DNA of 64,000 nt. It comes from DTHT01 sp037444625. Its GTDB lineage: Bacteria; Acidobacteriota; Terriglobia; Bryobacterales; Bryobacteraceae. The position numbers were made by a program, and so were the translations under genes. Below, piece by piece: positions 51,497 through 59,703 of this stretch. Location of the stretch: positions 1 through 64,000 of the forward strand of contig JBBIMA010000010.1 in the NCBI GenBank assembly GCA_037444625.1, given 5' to 3'. The notes under the pieces were generated by a model. That model saw only the letters and a program-made list of their open reading frames with translations, did not search any database and was not told the origin of the DNA. Numbering within the stretch: position 1 is the stretch's first letter; every line of letters begins with the position of its first letter.

Positions 51497-54400
51497 ATGA
51501 AGGGAGCTCGCGTTTTTTCCAATCCCTTGCTTCGCTTGACGGTTCTGGCGCTCCTGGCGGCCGTGGTCCTGCTCGTGCCGGCCCGAGCCCAGACGCCCAC
51601 CGGGGCCATCGAGGGCGAGATCACGGATCCGACCGGGGCGGTGATCCCCAACGCCAAGGTGACCGTGACCGAGGTGGCCACCGGCCGAGCGGTGTCCATG
51701 AACACCAGCGCGGAGGGTCGGTTTGTGGTGCGCAACCTGCTGCCCGGCCTCTACAGCGTGACCGCGGAAGCGGCCGGCTTCGCCGCCAAGACGCTGGAGA
51801 AGATCTCGGTCTCCAGCGGCGCGGTGGTCAACGCCAGCATGAAGCTGGAGCTGGGCAAGACGGGCGAGGTGGTTTCGGTGGTGGCCGAGGCCGTGATGGT
51901 GGACACGGCGCGCCAGACGGTGGACTCGGTGATCACGGGGACCGAAGTGCGGAACCTGCCGTACTTTTCCCGGAACTTCCTGGACATGGCGGCGCTGGCG
52001 CCGGGAACCTGGATCCGTGACGGCGGCTCGATTGACCCGACCAAGGAATTCGCCTACCGCGTGGTGGGCGTCGTAGGGCGCTCGGGAACCGCCACCCGGG
52101 TCCAGATTGACGGCATTGACGTGACCGACGAGACGGTGGGCACCACGGTGGCCAACTTCTCGCCCGAGGCGATCAACGAATTCCAGTTGACCCGCTCGTC
52201 GCTGGACCCCTCGACCTCCTTCACCTCCTCGGGGGCCATCAACATCATCGGCCGCACGGGCGGCAACCAGATCCACGGCAACTGGTTCTGGGACTATTAC
52301 AACCAGGACATGGGCGCCCGGCCCCACTATTTGACCAAGCAGGACCTGGAGGAATTCGGCGGCAGCAATCCTCCCTTCAAGCGGAACCGGACGGGCGGGA
52401 CCGTCGGCGGACCTTTCAAGAAGGACAAGCTGTTCTGGCTGGTCAACTGGGAGCGGCACTACCAGACCGAGCTGCGGACTTCCCGGGTGCCGGAGTTCCC
52501 GCAACTGAACGTCAGCCAGTCCTGGCCCGCCGGGTTGCGCTTCACGGACCACCGGCTGGACTGGAACATCACCTCCAACACGCGTTTCTTCGGCAAGTTC
52601 CACCACGACTGGAACCTGGCCACCGGCGGCAGCGCGGTCTCGCCTTTCCAGACCATCAACTGGACCAACCTGCTTACCTTCGGGCTGGACCATACCGGTC
52701 CGCAGCTGACCCACGCTTATCGCTTCGGCTACGTGAACTTCAACAACCGCATCGAGTCCCAGGAGCTGAAGTACCAGTTCCTGCGCACGCCGCAGGGCAT
52801 CGCGTATTACCTGGGCGTGGGGCCGTACGCCGCCGGTCCCAACTCGCTCGCCCCCCAGGCCACTTACCAGGACAACTACCAGAATTCCTATGAGGGAAGC
52901 TGGTTCCAGGGCAAGCATACGCTCCGCTGGGGCTTGGACGTGCGGCGGATCATCCTGGGCGGCTTCGCCAACTTCGCCGGGCCGCTGAGCATTTACGGAA
53001 CCTACGACGCGGCCACCATCGCGGCCCTGAAGGCGCGAGGGGTGAATCTCCAGGATCCGCTCGAATATCCTTTGGAGGCCTTTACCACCGGCAACCAGAA
53101 CGGCTTTTTCAATCTGGCGGCCGCCCACGGGCTGCCTCACGGCGGTCACTTCGTGACGCGCACCGCCTGGTTCCTGCAAGACGCCTGGAAGCTGCACCGG
53201 AACTTCACGCTGAACCTCGGCCTGCGCTGGCAGTATGACAGCGGCTATTTCGCCAGCAAGGATGTGCCTCGCGAGGCGGATCTGGAGCGCTGGGGCCGGG
53301 GCTTCTCGACTTACTCGGAATTCCCCAAGGACGCCTTTTCGCCCTCGATCGGCTTCGCCTGGAACGTAAAGGGCGACGGCAAGACCGTCATCCGGGCCGG
53401 CTTTTACAAGGGCTACGAGATGAACATCCTGAACAACACGATGTTCGATGAGTTCTCGATGCTGCCGCCCGGCCTGGGTCCGGAGTACTACGACATCACG
53501 CACGTGGCCGGGCCCGACGGCAAGCCCATCAACGCCGACGGCCGGCATCCGGACGGCAACTACGAGGATCTGATCGGGACGCCCATCAAGAACGTGGTTG
53601 GGCTGCTGGGTCAGATTCACGAGGCTCTCAACGCGGCTTACACCAACTATAAGTTCGATCCCAAATCGGGCACTTCGTTCTTCAAGCAGTCGCAGGGACT
53701 GACTTACGGCGGTGTGATCCCGGGCAACCAGTTCAAGATTCCCTACGCCGTGCAGTTCAACGTCGGCATCCAGCGCGAGATCGTGCCGGGGACCGTGCTG
53801 AGCGCCGATTACGTCCACAACCACGCCATCGGCCTGCCGAACTTCCTGGTGGATTACGAGCGGCGGCGCGACGCCGAGACGCTCAACGTGACGGCTGCCC
53901 GGGCCCGGGTCAACTCCGTGTTGGGCGGCAGGACGGTGGACGAGTGGATCGCCGCCAATCCCACCCGCAACATCAGCGCCTTCGGCCTGATCAGCGATAC
54001 GACTTACATGGGCTTGTACCCGGATTACATCCGGGCCCGTTTCTTCACGGGCGGTTTCACCCGCTACCGCGGCCTTCAGGTCAGCCTGCGGGGCGGCGGG
54101 CGGAGCTTCGGGCGCATCCGGGACGTGGGTTACAACCTCAGCTACGCGCTGGCCCGCGGCGAATCGGCCAGCGCCATCAGCCGGGTCGAGTTTCTGGCTA
54201 CGCCCTACGACAACCGGCGCTGGAACTGGAAGGAGGCCTTCGGCCCGAACAATCTGGACCGCACGCACACGCTGCGGTGGGCTGTGGTCATGACCGTGCC
54301 CGGCGGCTTCCGCCTGAACTCCTTCTGGCAGTTCAACACGGCCGAGGCGCAGAGCCTGACGGTGCCCAACCTGGGCGGCGCGATCTCCGGAGCCAACGGC

Positions 54401-54952
54401 TTTTTCGGGACCGATCTGAACGGCGACGGCAGCCGGGGGACCACGCCGGCGGCGGATTTGCTGCCCGGGACCAAGGCCGGGGCTTTCGGCCGCAGCATCA
54501 AGGATTTCAAGAAGCTCAACCAGGTCATCCAGAACTTCAATCAGAATTACGCCGGCAAGCTGACGCCCCACGGCGAGGCGCTGGTGCGCGCGGGCATCTT
54601 CACCGAAGCCCAGCTCAAGCGCTTGGGCGCCGTGATCCCCACCATCCCGCTGGTGCCGGAGAGCAATCCCTGGCCGTGGCACAACGTGTTCACCACGGAC
54701 GTGCGTCTGGACCGGCCCATCAAGCTGGCCCGCTTGCGGGAAGGCATGGAGATCATCCCCTTCGCCGATTTCTACAACCTGTTCAACCATGCGCCCTCGA
54801 ACATTTACGGCGGCCTGACCGGCCGCTTCGGCGCACTGAATTACGACTACGCGAGCGCTCCGGAAGGGCAAAGAGCAAGCGATCTGGACTACTCGCGCGG
54901 GCGCGTCAACCGGACCCGGCAGGTGCTATTCGGCCTCCGGTTCAACTTCTAG
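51497..54952 (+). CDS. TonB-dependent receptor, Oar-like (glp locus, left)
   Basis: A 1151-residue outer-membrane receptor. A signal peptide (about 1-31) is followed by the CarboxypepD_reg-like domain (GEITDPTGAVIPNAKVTVTE, GLYSVTAEAAGFAAKTLEKI), a plug (SVITGTEVRNLPYFSRNFLD, DGIDVTDETVGT), and a long barrel ending in Phe (VLFGLRFNF). Two purine-rich ribosome sites (GGGAGG and GGGAG) lie within 15 bases of the ATG. The gene's end overlaps the end of the facing gntR gene by 27 bases. I infer that it takes up the substrate of the glp locus, such as glycerophosphodiesters. Confidence 0.93.
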   Translation: MKGARVFSNPLLRLTVLALLAAVVLLVPARAQTPTGAIEGEITDPTGAVIPNAKVTVTEVATGRAVSMNTSAEGRFVVRNLLPGLYSVTAEAAGFAAKTLEKISVSSGAVVNASMKLELGKTGEVVSVVAEAVMVDTARQTVDSVITGTEVRNLPYFSRNFLDMAALAPGTWIRDGGSIDPTKEFAYRVVGVVGRSGTATRVQIDGIDVTDETVGTTVANFSPEAINEFQLTRSSLDPSTSFTSSGAINIIGRTGGNQIHGNWFWDYYNQDMGARPHYLTKQDLEEFGGSNPPFKRNRTGGTVGGPFKKDKLFWLVNWERHYQTELRTSRVPEFPQLNVSQSWPAGLRFTDHRLDWNITSNTRFFGKFHHDWNLATGGSAVSPFQTINWTNLLTFGLDHTGPQLTHAYRFGYVNFNNRIESQELKYQFLRTPQGIAYYLGVGPYAAGPNSLAPQATYQDNYQNSYEGSWFQGKHTLRWGLDVRRIILGGFANFAGPLSIYGTYDAATIAALKARGVNLQDPLEYPLEAFTTGNQNGFFNLAAAHGLPHGGHFVTRTAWFLQDAWKLHRNFTLNLGLRWQYDSGYFASKDVPREADLERWGRGFSTYSEFPKDAFSPSIGFAWNVKGDGKTVIRAGFYKGYEMNILNNTMFDEFSMLPPGLGPEYYDITHVAGPDGKPINADGRHPDGNYEDLIGTPIKNVVGLLGQIHEALNAAYTNYKFDPKSGTSFFKQSQGLTYGGVIPGNQFKIPYAVQFNVGIQREIVPGTVLSADYVHNHAIGLPNFLVDYERRRDAETLNVTAARARVNSVLGGRTVDEWIAANPTRNISAFGLISDTTYMGLYPDYIRARFFTGGFTRYRGLQVSLRGGGRSFGRIRDVGYNLSYALARGESASAISRVEFLATPYDNRRWNWKEAFGPNNLDRTHTLRWAVVMTVPGGFRLNSFWQFNTAEAQSLTVPNLGGAISGANGFFGTDLNGDGSRGTTPAADLLPGTKAGAFGRSIKDFKKLNQVIQNFNQNYAGKLTPHGEALVRAGIFTEAQLKRLGAVIPTIPLVPESNPWPWHNVFTTDVRLDRPIKLARLREGMEIIPFADFYNLFNHAPSNIYGGLTGRFGALNYDYASAPEGQRASDLDYSRGRVNRTRQVLFGLRFNF

Positions 54953-55699
54953 AGGAGGGCCGCTGAAGCGGCCCTCCAGCACGCCGAGGCGGACGCGGAA
55001 GGTGGTGCGATCGCCCCGGTAGAAGTCCTCGGCGTATTCGACCGGCAGGCCGCCGGCTGCATAGCCGACGCGGCGGATCAACAGGGCGGCCGCCCCAGGG
55101 GCCACGCCCAACAGGGCGGCCTGGCGGGCGCCCAGCGCGACGGCTTCGATCGTCTGCACGGCGTCGGTGGGCTTGTAGCCCATGCGGCCCATAATCTCGT
55201 AGACCGAATGCCGGCGCAGGTCTTGTTCGAGGAAGTGCGGGAAGCGCTCCTCGGGCAGCCAGGTCGAGGCGATCACCAGCGGCTCGCCCGATCCGGTGCG
55301 CAGGCGGCGGAGGAAGACCACGCGGGCCCCGACCGGCAGGCGCAGATGGCGCAGCACGGGCGAATCGGGATCGCTGATGCGCAGCACGCCGGACTCCAGC
55401 AGCTTCGAGCCGGGCTTGATGCCCCGGTGGGCCATGAACTCCGTGAAGCTGAACAGCCGGTCCAGATCCTGATCCACGCGCGGCTCGGCCACGAAGCTGC
55501 CCACCGCCGGCCGCCGGTAAATCAGACCATCCTGCTCCAGCCGGGCCAGCGCCCGCCGGACGGTCTCGCGAGCCGCACGGTAGCGGCGCACCAATTCGGG
55601 TTCCGAGGGCAACCGGCTGTGCGGCGGCAGGCGGCGGGAGAGGATTTCGCGGCGCAGCGAATCAGCGATGCTCTGATACAGGAGAGCCTTCTTGGGCAT
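54926..55699 (-). CDS. GntR-family regulator, HutC type (UTRA domain)
   Basis: A 257-residue regulator. The N-terminal winged helix (about 8-75) has LRREILSRRLPPHSRLPSEP and RETVRRALARLEQDGLIYRR. The UTRA ligand-binding domain follows (FMAHRGIKPGSKLLESG, RRLRTGSGEPLVIASTWLP, LLIRRVGYAAGGLPVEYAED). HutC-type regulators sense sugar phosphates, histidine-pathway compounds or phosphonates. It starts 38 bases inside glpT on the same strand, so the two are cotranscribed. Likely ligand: glycerol-3-phosphate or a glycerophosphodiester; likely sites: the two TGTCTAGACA palindromes upstream of glpT. Confidence 0.92.
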   Translation of the reverse strand: MPKKALLYQSIADSLRREILSRRLPPHSRLPSEPELVRRYRAARETVRRALARLEQDGLIYRRPAVGSFVAEPRVDQDLDRLFSFTEFMAHRGIKPGSKLLESGVLRISDPDSPVLRHLRLPVGARVVFLRRLRTGSGEPLVIASTWLPEERFPHFLEQDLRRHSVYEIMGRMGYKPTDAVQTIEAVALGARQAALLGVAPGAAALLIRRVGYAAGGLPVEYAEDFYRGDRTTFRVRLGVLEGRFSGPPLEVEPEAE

Positions 55700-57029
55700 G
55701 GGCCGGAGTCTCGGCGCTCAGCGGCCGGAGCTTCCATGTTAGCGAAAGCAGCGCGACGGCAAGCAGGGTGCAGCCCAGGATGGCCCGGAGCGCCGGATCC
55801 CAGCCCCAGCGGTCCACGATCCATCCCAGGCCCTTGCCCTGGGCGGTCCGCCCCAGATAGCCGAACAGGCCGATGAATCCCGCCCCCGCGCCCACCGCCT
55901 TCTTGGAGGTGAAATCCAGTCCCGCCACGCCTAGCAGCATCACCGGCGGGTAAACGAAGAAACCGATGACACCGAACAGCGTCAGGTCCAGCCAGAGCAT
56001 CCCGGGCGGGGTGATCAGGATGCCGGCGAAAGCCGCCAGCACCGGGATCATGCATAGCAGGCTGACCATGCCGCGCCGCCCGCTCAGCCGGTCCGACAGC
56101 CAGCCCATCAGCAGGGTGCTGAAGATGCCGGCAAACTCCAGGATCGCGGTGCTCTGGCCGCCCTGGGCCAGCGTGGCCCGCTTGACCTCCTTCAGATAGG
56201 TAGGGCCCCAGTCCAGCAGGCTGTAGCGCGCGATGTAGACGAAGAAATTGGCGGCGGCGAAGAGCCACAAGTAACGATTGCGCAGGATGTAACCCACCAG
56301 CAGCTCGCGGGTCCCCAGCTCGCGCTCGCCCTCGCGCTGGATGGGATCGGGCCGGTCGTTCTTGTACTCCTCGATGGGCGGCAGCCCCTCCGACTGGGGC
56401 GTGTCGCGCAGGCGCAGCGCCAGGTAGAGCGCGCAGAGCACGGCCAGCAGCCCGGGCAGGAAGAAGGCGTTGCGCCAGCCGGCCGCCTGGGTGGCGTAGG
56501 CGGCGATCAGGCCGGCCAGTCCTCCGCCCACGTTGTGCGCGATGTTCCAGACGGCGAAGACCGTGCCCCGCTCGCGCAGGCTGAACCAGTGAGCCAGCGA
56601 GCGCCCGCAGGGCGGCCAGCCCATGCCTTGCGCCAGCCCGTTCAGGGTCCACAGGGCCAGGTGGACCGGATAGCTGCCGGCGGCGCCGAACAGGAAGTTG
56701 CACAGCGCCGTCAGCAACAGGCCGGCGGGCATGAAGTAGCGCGGGTTGCTGCGATCCGACCAGGCGCCCATCAAGAACTTGCCCAGGCCGTAGGCCAGGG
56801 CGGTGGCGGCCAGCAGGTCGCCGATCTGGCTTTTCGAGTACAGGAGGGCCTGGCCCATTTCCTTGGCCACCACGGGCAGGTTGTTGCGCACGATGTAGAA
56901 GGTGGCGTAGCCGATGAAGGTGGCCTCCAGGATCTGCCAGCGCAGGCGGGGATAGAGGCGGCGGACCTCGGCCTCGGGGAGGCGAGGCCGGTGGGGGGCG
57001 GGAGCCAGCCAGGCGAGCCGGGGGGACAT
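55662..57029 (-). CDS. glpT: Glycerol-3-phosphate transporter GlpT
   Basis: A 455-residue 12-helix antiporter of the major facilitator superfamily that exchanges periplasmic glycerol-3-phosphate for inorganic phosphate. Likeness to E. coli GlpT is close along the whole length: PAPHRPRLPEAEV, LMGAWSDRSNPRYFMPAGL, GMGWPPCGRSLAHWFSLRER, SEGLPPIEEYKND, LDWGPTYLKEVKR. The two substrate-binding Arg of GlpT are kept (YIVRNN and IARYSLLDW). The start at 57029 matches the family N-terminus with four extra residues. There is no Shine-Dalgarno; the promoter gives a leader of about two bases. Confidence 0.95.
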   Translation of the reverse strand: MSPRLAWLAPAPHRPRLPEAEVRRLYPRLRWQILEATFIGYATFYIVRNNLPVVAKEMGQALLYSKSQIGDLLAATALAYGLGKFLMGAWSDRSNPRYFMPAGLLLTALCNFLFGAAGSYPVHLALWTLNGLAQGMGWPPCGRSLAHWFSLRERGTVFAVWNIAHNVGGGLAGLIAAYATQAAGWRNAFFLPGLLAVLCALYLALRLRDTPQSEGLPPIEEYKNDRPDPIQREGERELGTRELLVGYILRNRYLWLFAAANFFVYIARYSLLDWGPTYLKEVKRATLAQGGQSTAILEFAGIFSTLLMGWLSDRLSGRRGMVSLLCMIPVLAAFAGILITPPGMLWLDLTLFGVIGFFVYPPVMLLGVAGLDFTSKKAVGAGAGFIGLFGYLGRTAQGKGLGWIVDRWGWDPALRAILGCTLLAVALLSLTWKLRPLSAETPAHAQEGSPVSEHR

Positions 57030-57037
57030 CGGGAACC

Positions 57038-57067
57038 AGGATAGCCCTGTCTAGACATGGGCGTCAA
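57038..57067 (-). promoter_or_regulatory. Promoter of glpT-gntR
   Basis: On the minus strand TTGACG (57067-57062), an 18-bp spacer and TATCCT (57043-57038). Predicted +1 is 57031, two bases before the glpT ATG. The spacer contains the palindrome TGTCTAGACA, so a bound repressor would block polymerase. Confidence 0.6.
57048..57057. promoter_or_regulatory. GntR-type operator O1, TGTCTAGACA, between -35 and -10 of glpT
   Basis: A perfect 10-bp palindrome. With its right flank it is identical over 14 bases (TGTCTAGACATGGG, 57048-57061) to the second site at 57131-57144. The core GTCTAGAC is the core of the DasR (GntR/HutC) operator consensus. A HutC-type gntR lies in the same operon. Confidence 0.65.
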
Positions 57068-57095
57068 CCGCCCGCGGGCCCCCGCTGCCGTTAGG

Positions 57096-57124
57096 TTGAC
57101 AGCCGGAGGATCAGGGCGCATAAT
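57096..57124 (+). promoter_or_regulatory. Promoter of glpD-glpQ
   Basis: A perfect TTGACA (57096-57101), a 17-bp spacer and CATAAT (57119-57124, five of six). Predicted +1 is 57131, the first base of the second palindrome, giving a nine-base leader without a Shine-Dalgarno. Confidence 0.65.
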
Positions 57125-57130
57125 GTCTCT

Positions 57131-57140
57131 TGTCTAGACA
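57131..57140. promoter_or_regulatory. GntR-type operator O2, TGTCTAGACA, from +1 to the glpD start codon
   Basis: The same perfect palindrome as O1, centre to centre 83 bases away (close to eight helical turns). Its last base is the A of the glpD ATG. Binding here would block initiation of glpD-glpQ transcription. The spacing would also permit a loop between O1 and O2. Confidence 0.65.
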
Positions 57141-58660
57141 TGGGACGCCTCGCCGCCCTCGCCTCCTCCTTCGACCTGGCCATCATCGGCGGCGGCGTCA
57201 TCGGCGCCGGCATCGCGCGCGACGCCGCCCGCCGCGGCCTGCGCGTCGCCCTGCTGGAGAAGTCCGATTTCGCCTCGGGCACTACGGCCGGTTCGACCCG
57301 CCTGATCCACGGCGGCCTGCGCTACCTGGAAATGTTCGATTTCCGCCTGGTGCGCATGGATCTGCGCGAGCGCGAGACGCTGCTGCGCATCGCCCCGCAC
57401 TTGATCCGGCCGCTGCCTTTCCTGCTGCCGTTTTACGAGCGCAGCGCCCTTTATCGCGCCCGGCTGCGCGCCGGCATGGCGCTCTACGATCTGCTCAGCT
57501 TCGACAAGACCCTGCCCAGGCATCGTTTCCTGGAGGCGGCCGAGGTGCGCCGGGCCGAACCCGAGCTGCGGGCCGAGGGGCTGCAAGGCGCCGCCGCTTA
57601 CTTCGACGCTCAGGTGGACTCCCCTGAGCGCCTGACGCTGGAGAACATCGTGGACGCCCGCCGCCACGGGGCTGTGGCTTTGAACTACGTCGAGGCGACT
57701 GGGGCTTTAGAGGAGGGCGGCGCGATTTGCGGCCTGCGCGCGCGCGACGTCCTGGAGGGCGAGGAGGCGGAGGTTCGCGCCCGGCTGGTGATCAACGCTT
57801 CCGGACCGTGGTTCGATCGGGTGGCGGCGCGCCTGGGGCCTCATCCCCGACGCATGATCCGCACCACCAAGGGTGTGCACCTGGCTTGCGATCCGGTCAG
57901 CCGCAGCGCGGTGGCCTTGACCTCCCCGCTCGACGGGCGCCTGTTCTTCGTCATCCCCTGGTTAGGCTACGCTTGGGTGGGGACCACCGACACGGACTTC
58001 GACGAGGACCCCGGCACGGCCTCGGCCGGGGCGGAGGACGTGCGCTATCTGCTCGAATCGGCCGCCCATTACTTTCCGGCCTTGCGCCGCGGGCGGATTC
58101 ACTGGACCAACGCCGGCGTGCGCGCTTTGGTCATGCGGCCCGGCTCGGAGTCCTCGGTATCCCGCCTGCACCGCGTCCGGGAAGCGCGCCGGGGCTTGAT
58201 CTCCGTCTTGGGCGGCAAGATCACCGGTTATCGCGCCATCGCCGAGGAGGTTACCGACCTGGCTTGTCGCCGGCTGCGCCACCGCCGCCGATGCGATACG
58301 GCCGAAGCGCCGCTGCCCGGCGGCGGCGCCTGCGGGCAGGGACATCTGGAGTCGCTGTACGGCAGCCGGGCGGCCGAGGTGCGCGCCCTGGCGGCCGAAG
58401 ATGCGCGGCTGGGCGAGCGGCTGGGGCCGGCCTATCCGGATATCGCGGCCCAGGTGGTCTTCGCGGTGCGGCAGGAGCAATGCCTTCGCGTGGCGGATTT
58501 CATGCTGCGCCGCAGTTTGTTGGGCTTCAGCCGGGACCGCGGGCTGGGCGCGCTGGAGGCGGTGGCGGCCTGGATGGCCCGCGAGCTGGGCTGGCCGGAG
58601 TCCCGGCGGCGGGCCGAGATCGAGGCCTACCGGCATCAGGTCGAGGAGGTGATGGTATGA
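57140..58660 (+). CDS. glpD: FAD-dependent glycerol-3-phosphate dehydrogenase
   Basis: A 506-residue membrane-associated flavoprotein that oxidises sn-glycerol-3-phosphate to dihydroxyacetone phosphate and passes electrons to quinone. The FAD-binding GxGxxG is in LAIIGGGVIGAGIARDA (about 13-29). Family signatures are GTTAGSTRLIHGGLRYLE, FLPFYERSALYRARLRAG-like (residues near 95-115), and TTKGVHLACD, FVIPWLGYAWVGTTDTDFDE, ISVLGGKITGYR. Length is normal. It is the next step after GlpT and GlpQ. The stop overlaps the glpQ start (ATGA). Confidence 0.96.
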   Translation: MGRLAALASSFDLAIIGGGVIGAGIARDAARRGLRVALLEKSDFASGTTAGSTRLIHGGLRYLEMFDFRLVRMDLRERETLLRIAPHLIRPLPFLLPFYERSALYRARLRAGMALYDLLSFDKTLPRHRFLEAAEVRRAEPELRAEGLQGAAAYFDAQVDSPERLTLENIVDARRHGAVALNYVEATGALEEGGAICGLRARDVLEGEEAEVRARLVINASGPWFDRVAARLGPHPRRMIRTTKGVHLACDPVSRSAVALTSPLDGRLFFVIPWLGYAWVGTTDTDFDEDPGTASAGAEDVRYLLESAAHYFPALRRGRIHWTNAGVRALVMRPGSESSVSRLHRVREARRGLISVLGGKITGYRAIAEEVTDLACRRLRHRRRCDTAEAPLPGGGACGQGHLESLYGSRAAEVRALAAEDARLGERLGPAYPDIAAQVVFAVRQEQCLRVADFMLRRSLLGFSRDRGLGALEAVAAWMARELGWPESRRRAEIEAYRHQVEEVMV

Positions 58661-59592
58661 GCTTGGCTTCCCTGCCATTCAGCCGGCGGGGTCTGTTGGG
58701 GTTGGCGGCCGGCGCCTCCCTGGGCGCAAGTCCGGGCGCCGGCAAGACCCTGATCGCCCATCGGGGAGCTTCGGCCTACGCGCCGGAGAACACGTTGCCT
58801 GCCTACCGGCTGGCCATTCAACAGGGAGCCGATTACGTCGAGCAGGATTTGCAGATCACGCGGGACGGCGTGCTGGTTTGCCTGCACGATGCGACGCTGG
58901 AGCGCACTACGGACGTGGCTCGCGTCTTTGCCGACCGGGGGCGCCAAGCGACGGCGGGCGGCGCCGGGGTGCGCCGCTGGCCGGTGGCCGATTTCTCGCT
59001 CGAGCAGATCCGCCGGCTGGACGCCGGCGCGTGGTTCGGAGAGCGGTTTCGCGGCACGCGCATTCCCACCTGGCAGGAGGCGATCGAGGAGATCCGCGGC
59101 AAGGCCGGCCTGTATCCGGAACTGAAGGGACCCGAGGCGTACGCGGCCCGGGGCTTGGAGATGGAGAAGCTGGTCTGGGAGACGCTGCGCAAGAACGGCC
59201 TGGCCGAACCGGGCGCCGATCCACGCACGCCGGTCGTCATCCAGTCCTTCAGCGCCGAGGCCCTGAAGCGACTGGGCGAGCTGGGCTGCCGGTTGCCCAA
59301 GGTGTTCCTGATTCGGCGGGGCGAGCACGAGCGCCGGCTGAGCGCGGACGGGCTGCGCGAGATCCGGCGCTTCGCCGACGGAATCGGCCCCGACAAGGCC
59401 CTGGTGTGGGCCGATCCGGGGGTGGTGGCGCGGGCGCACGCTCTCGGTCTGAGCGTGACGGTTTACACCTTCCGCTCGGCCGACACCGGAACTTTCCCGG
59501 ACGTGCGCAGCGAAATGGCGCATTATCTTTGGAAATTGGGCGTGGACGCGGTTTTTACGGACAATCCGGACCAATTTCCCCGCCGCCCGTGA
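58657..59592 (+). CDS. glpQ: Exported glycerophosphodiester phosphodiesterase
   Basis: A 311-residue enzyme that cleaves glycerophosphodiesters (deacylated phospholipids) to glycerol-3-phosphate and an alcohol. A signal peptide with a twin-Arg-like FSRRGLLGLAAGASLG (about 8-23) sends it to the periplasm. The GDPD motifs are HRGASAYAPENT, E-x-D in YVEQDLQIT, CLHDATLERTT, YPELKGPE and the closing DAVFTDNPDQF. Like E. coli GlpQ it has the longer insert after the HD motif. Coupled to glpD by the ATGA overlap. Supplies GlpT with substrate. Confidence 0.94.
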   Translation: MSLASLPFSRRGLLGLAAGASLGASPGAGKTLIAHRGASAYAPENTLPAYRLAIQQGADYVEQDLQITRDGVLVCLHDATLERTTDVARVFADRGRQATAGGAGVRRWPVADFSLEQIRRLDAGAWFGERFRGTRIPTWQEAIEEIRGKAGLYPELKGPEAYAARGLEMEKLVWETLRKNGLAEPGADPRTPVVIQSFSAEALKRLGELGCRLPKVFLIRRGEHERRLSADGLREIRRFADGIGPDKALVWADPGVVARAHALGLSVTVYTFRSADTGTFPDVRSEMAHYLWKLGVDAVFTDNPDQFPRRP

Positions 59593-59629
59593 ACCTGGGG
59601 AGGCCGAGGCCGGCAAGAGAAATGGGGGG

Positions 59630-59659
59630 TTGACTCGGGCGCCCGCGAGGGCGCAAAAT
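59630..59659 (+). promoter_or_regulatory. Promoter of the second glp-locus TonB receptor
   Basis: TTGACT (59630-59635), an 18-bp spacer and CAAAAT (59654-59659). Predicted +1 is near 59666 and the leader is 38 bases with GGGAGG at 59692-59697. An inverted pair GACTG/CAGTC (59662-59681) follows the promoter. I see no TGTCTAGACA here. Confidence 0.5.
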
Positions 59660-59703
59660 CGGACTGTAGAGGTTAGCAGTCACCGCAAAAAGGGAGGCTA
59701 CAT

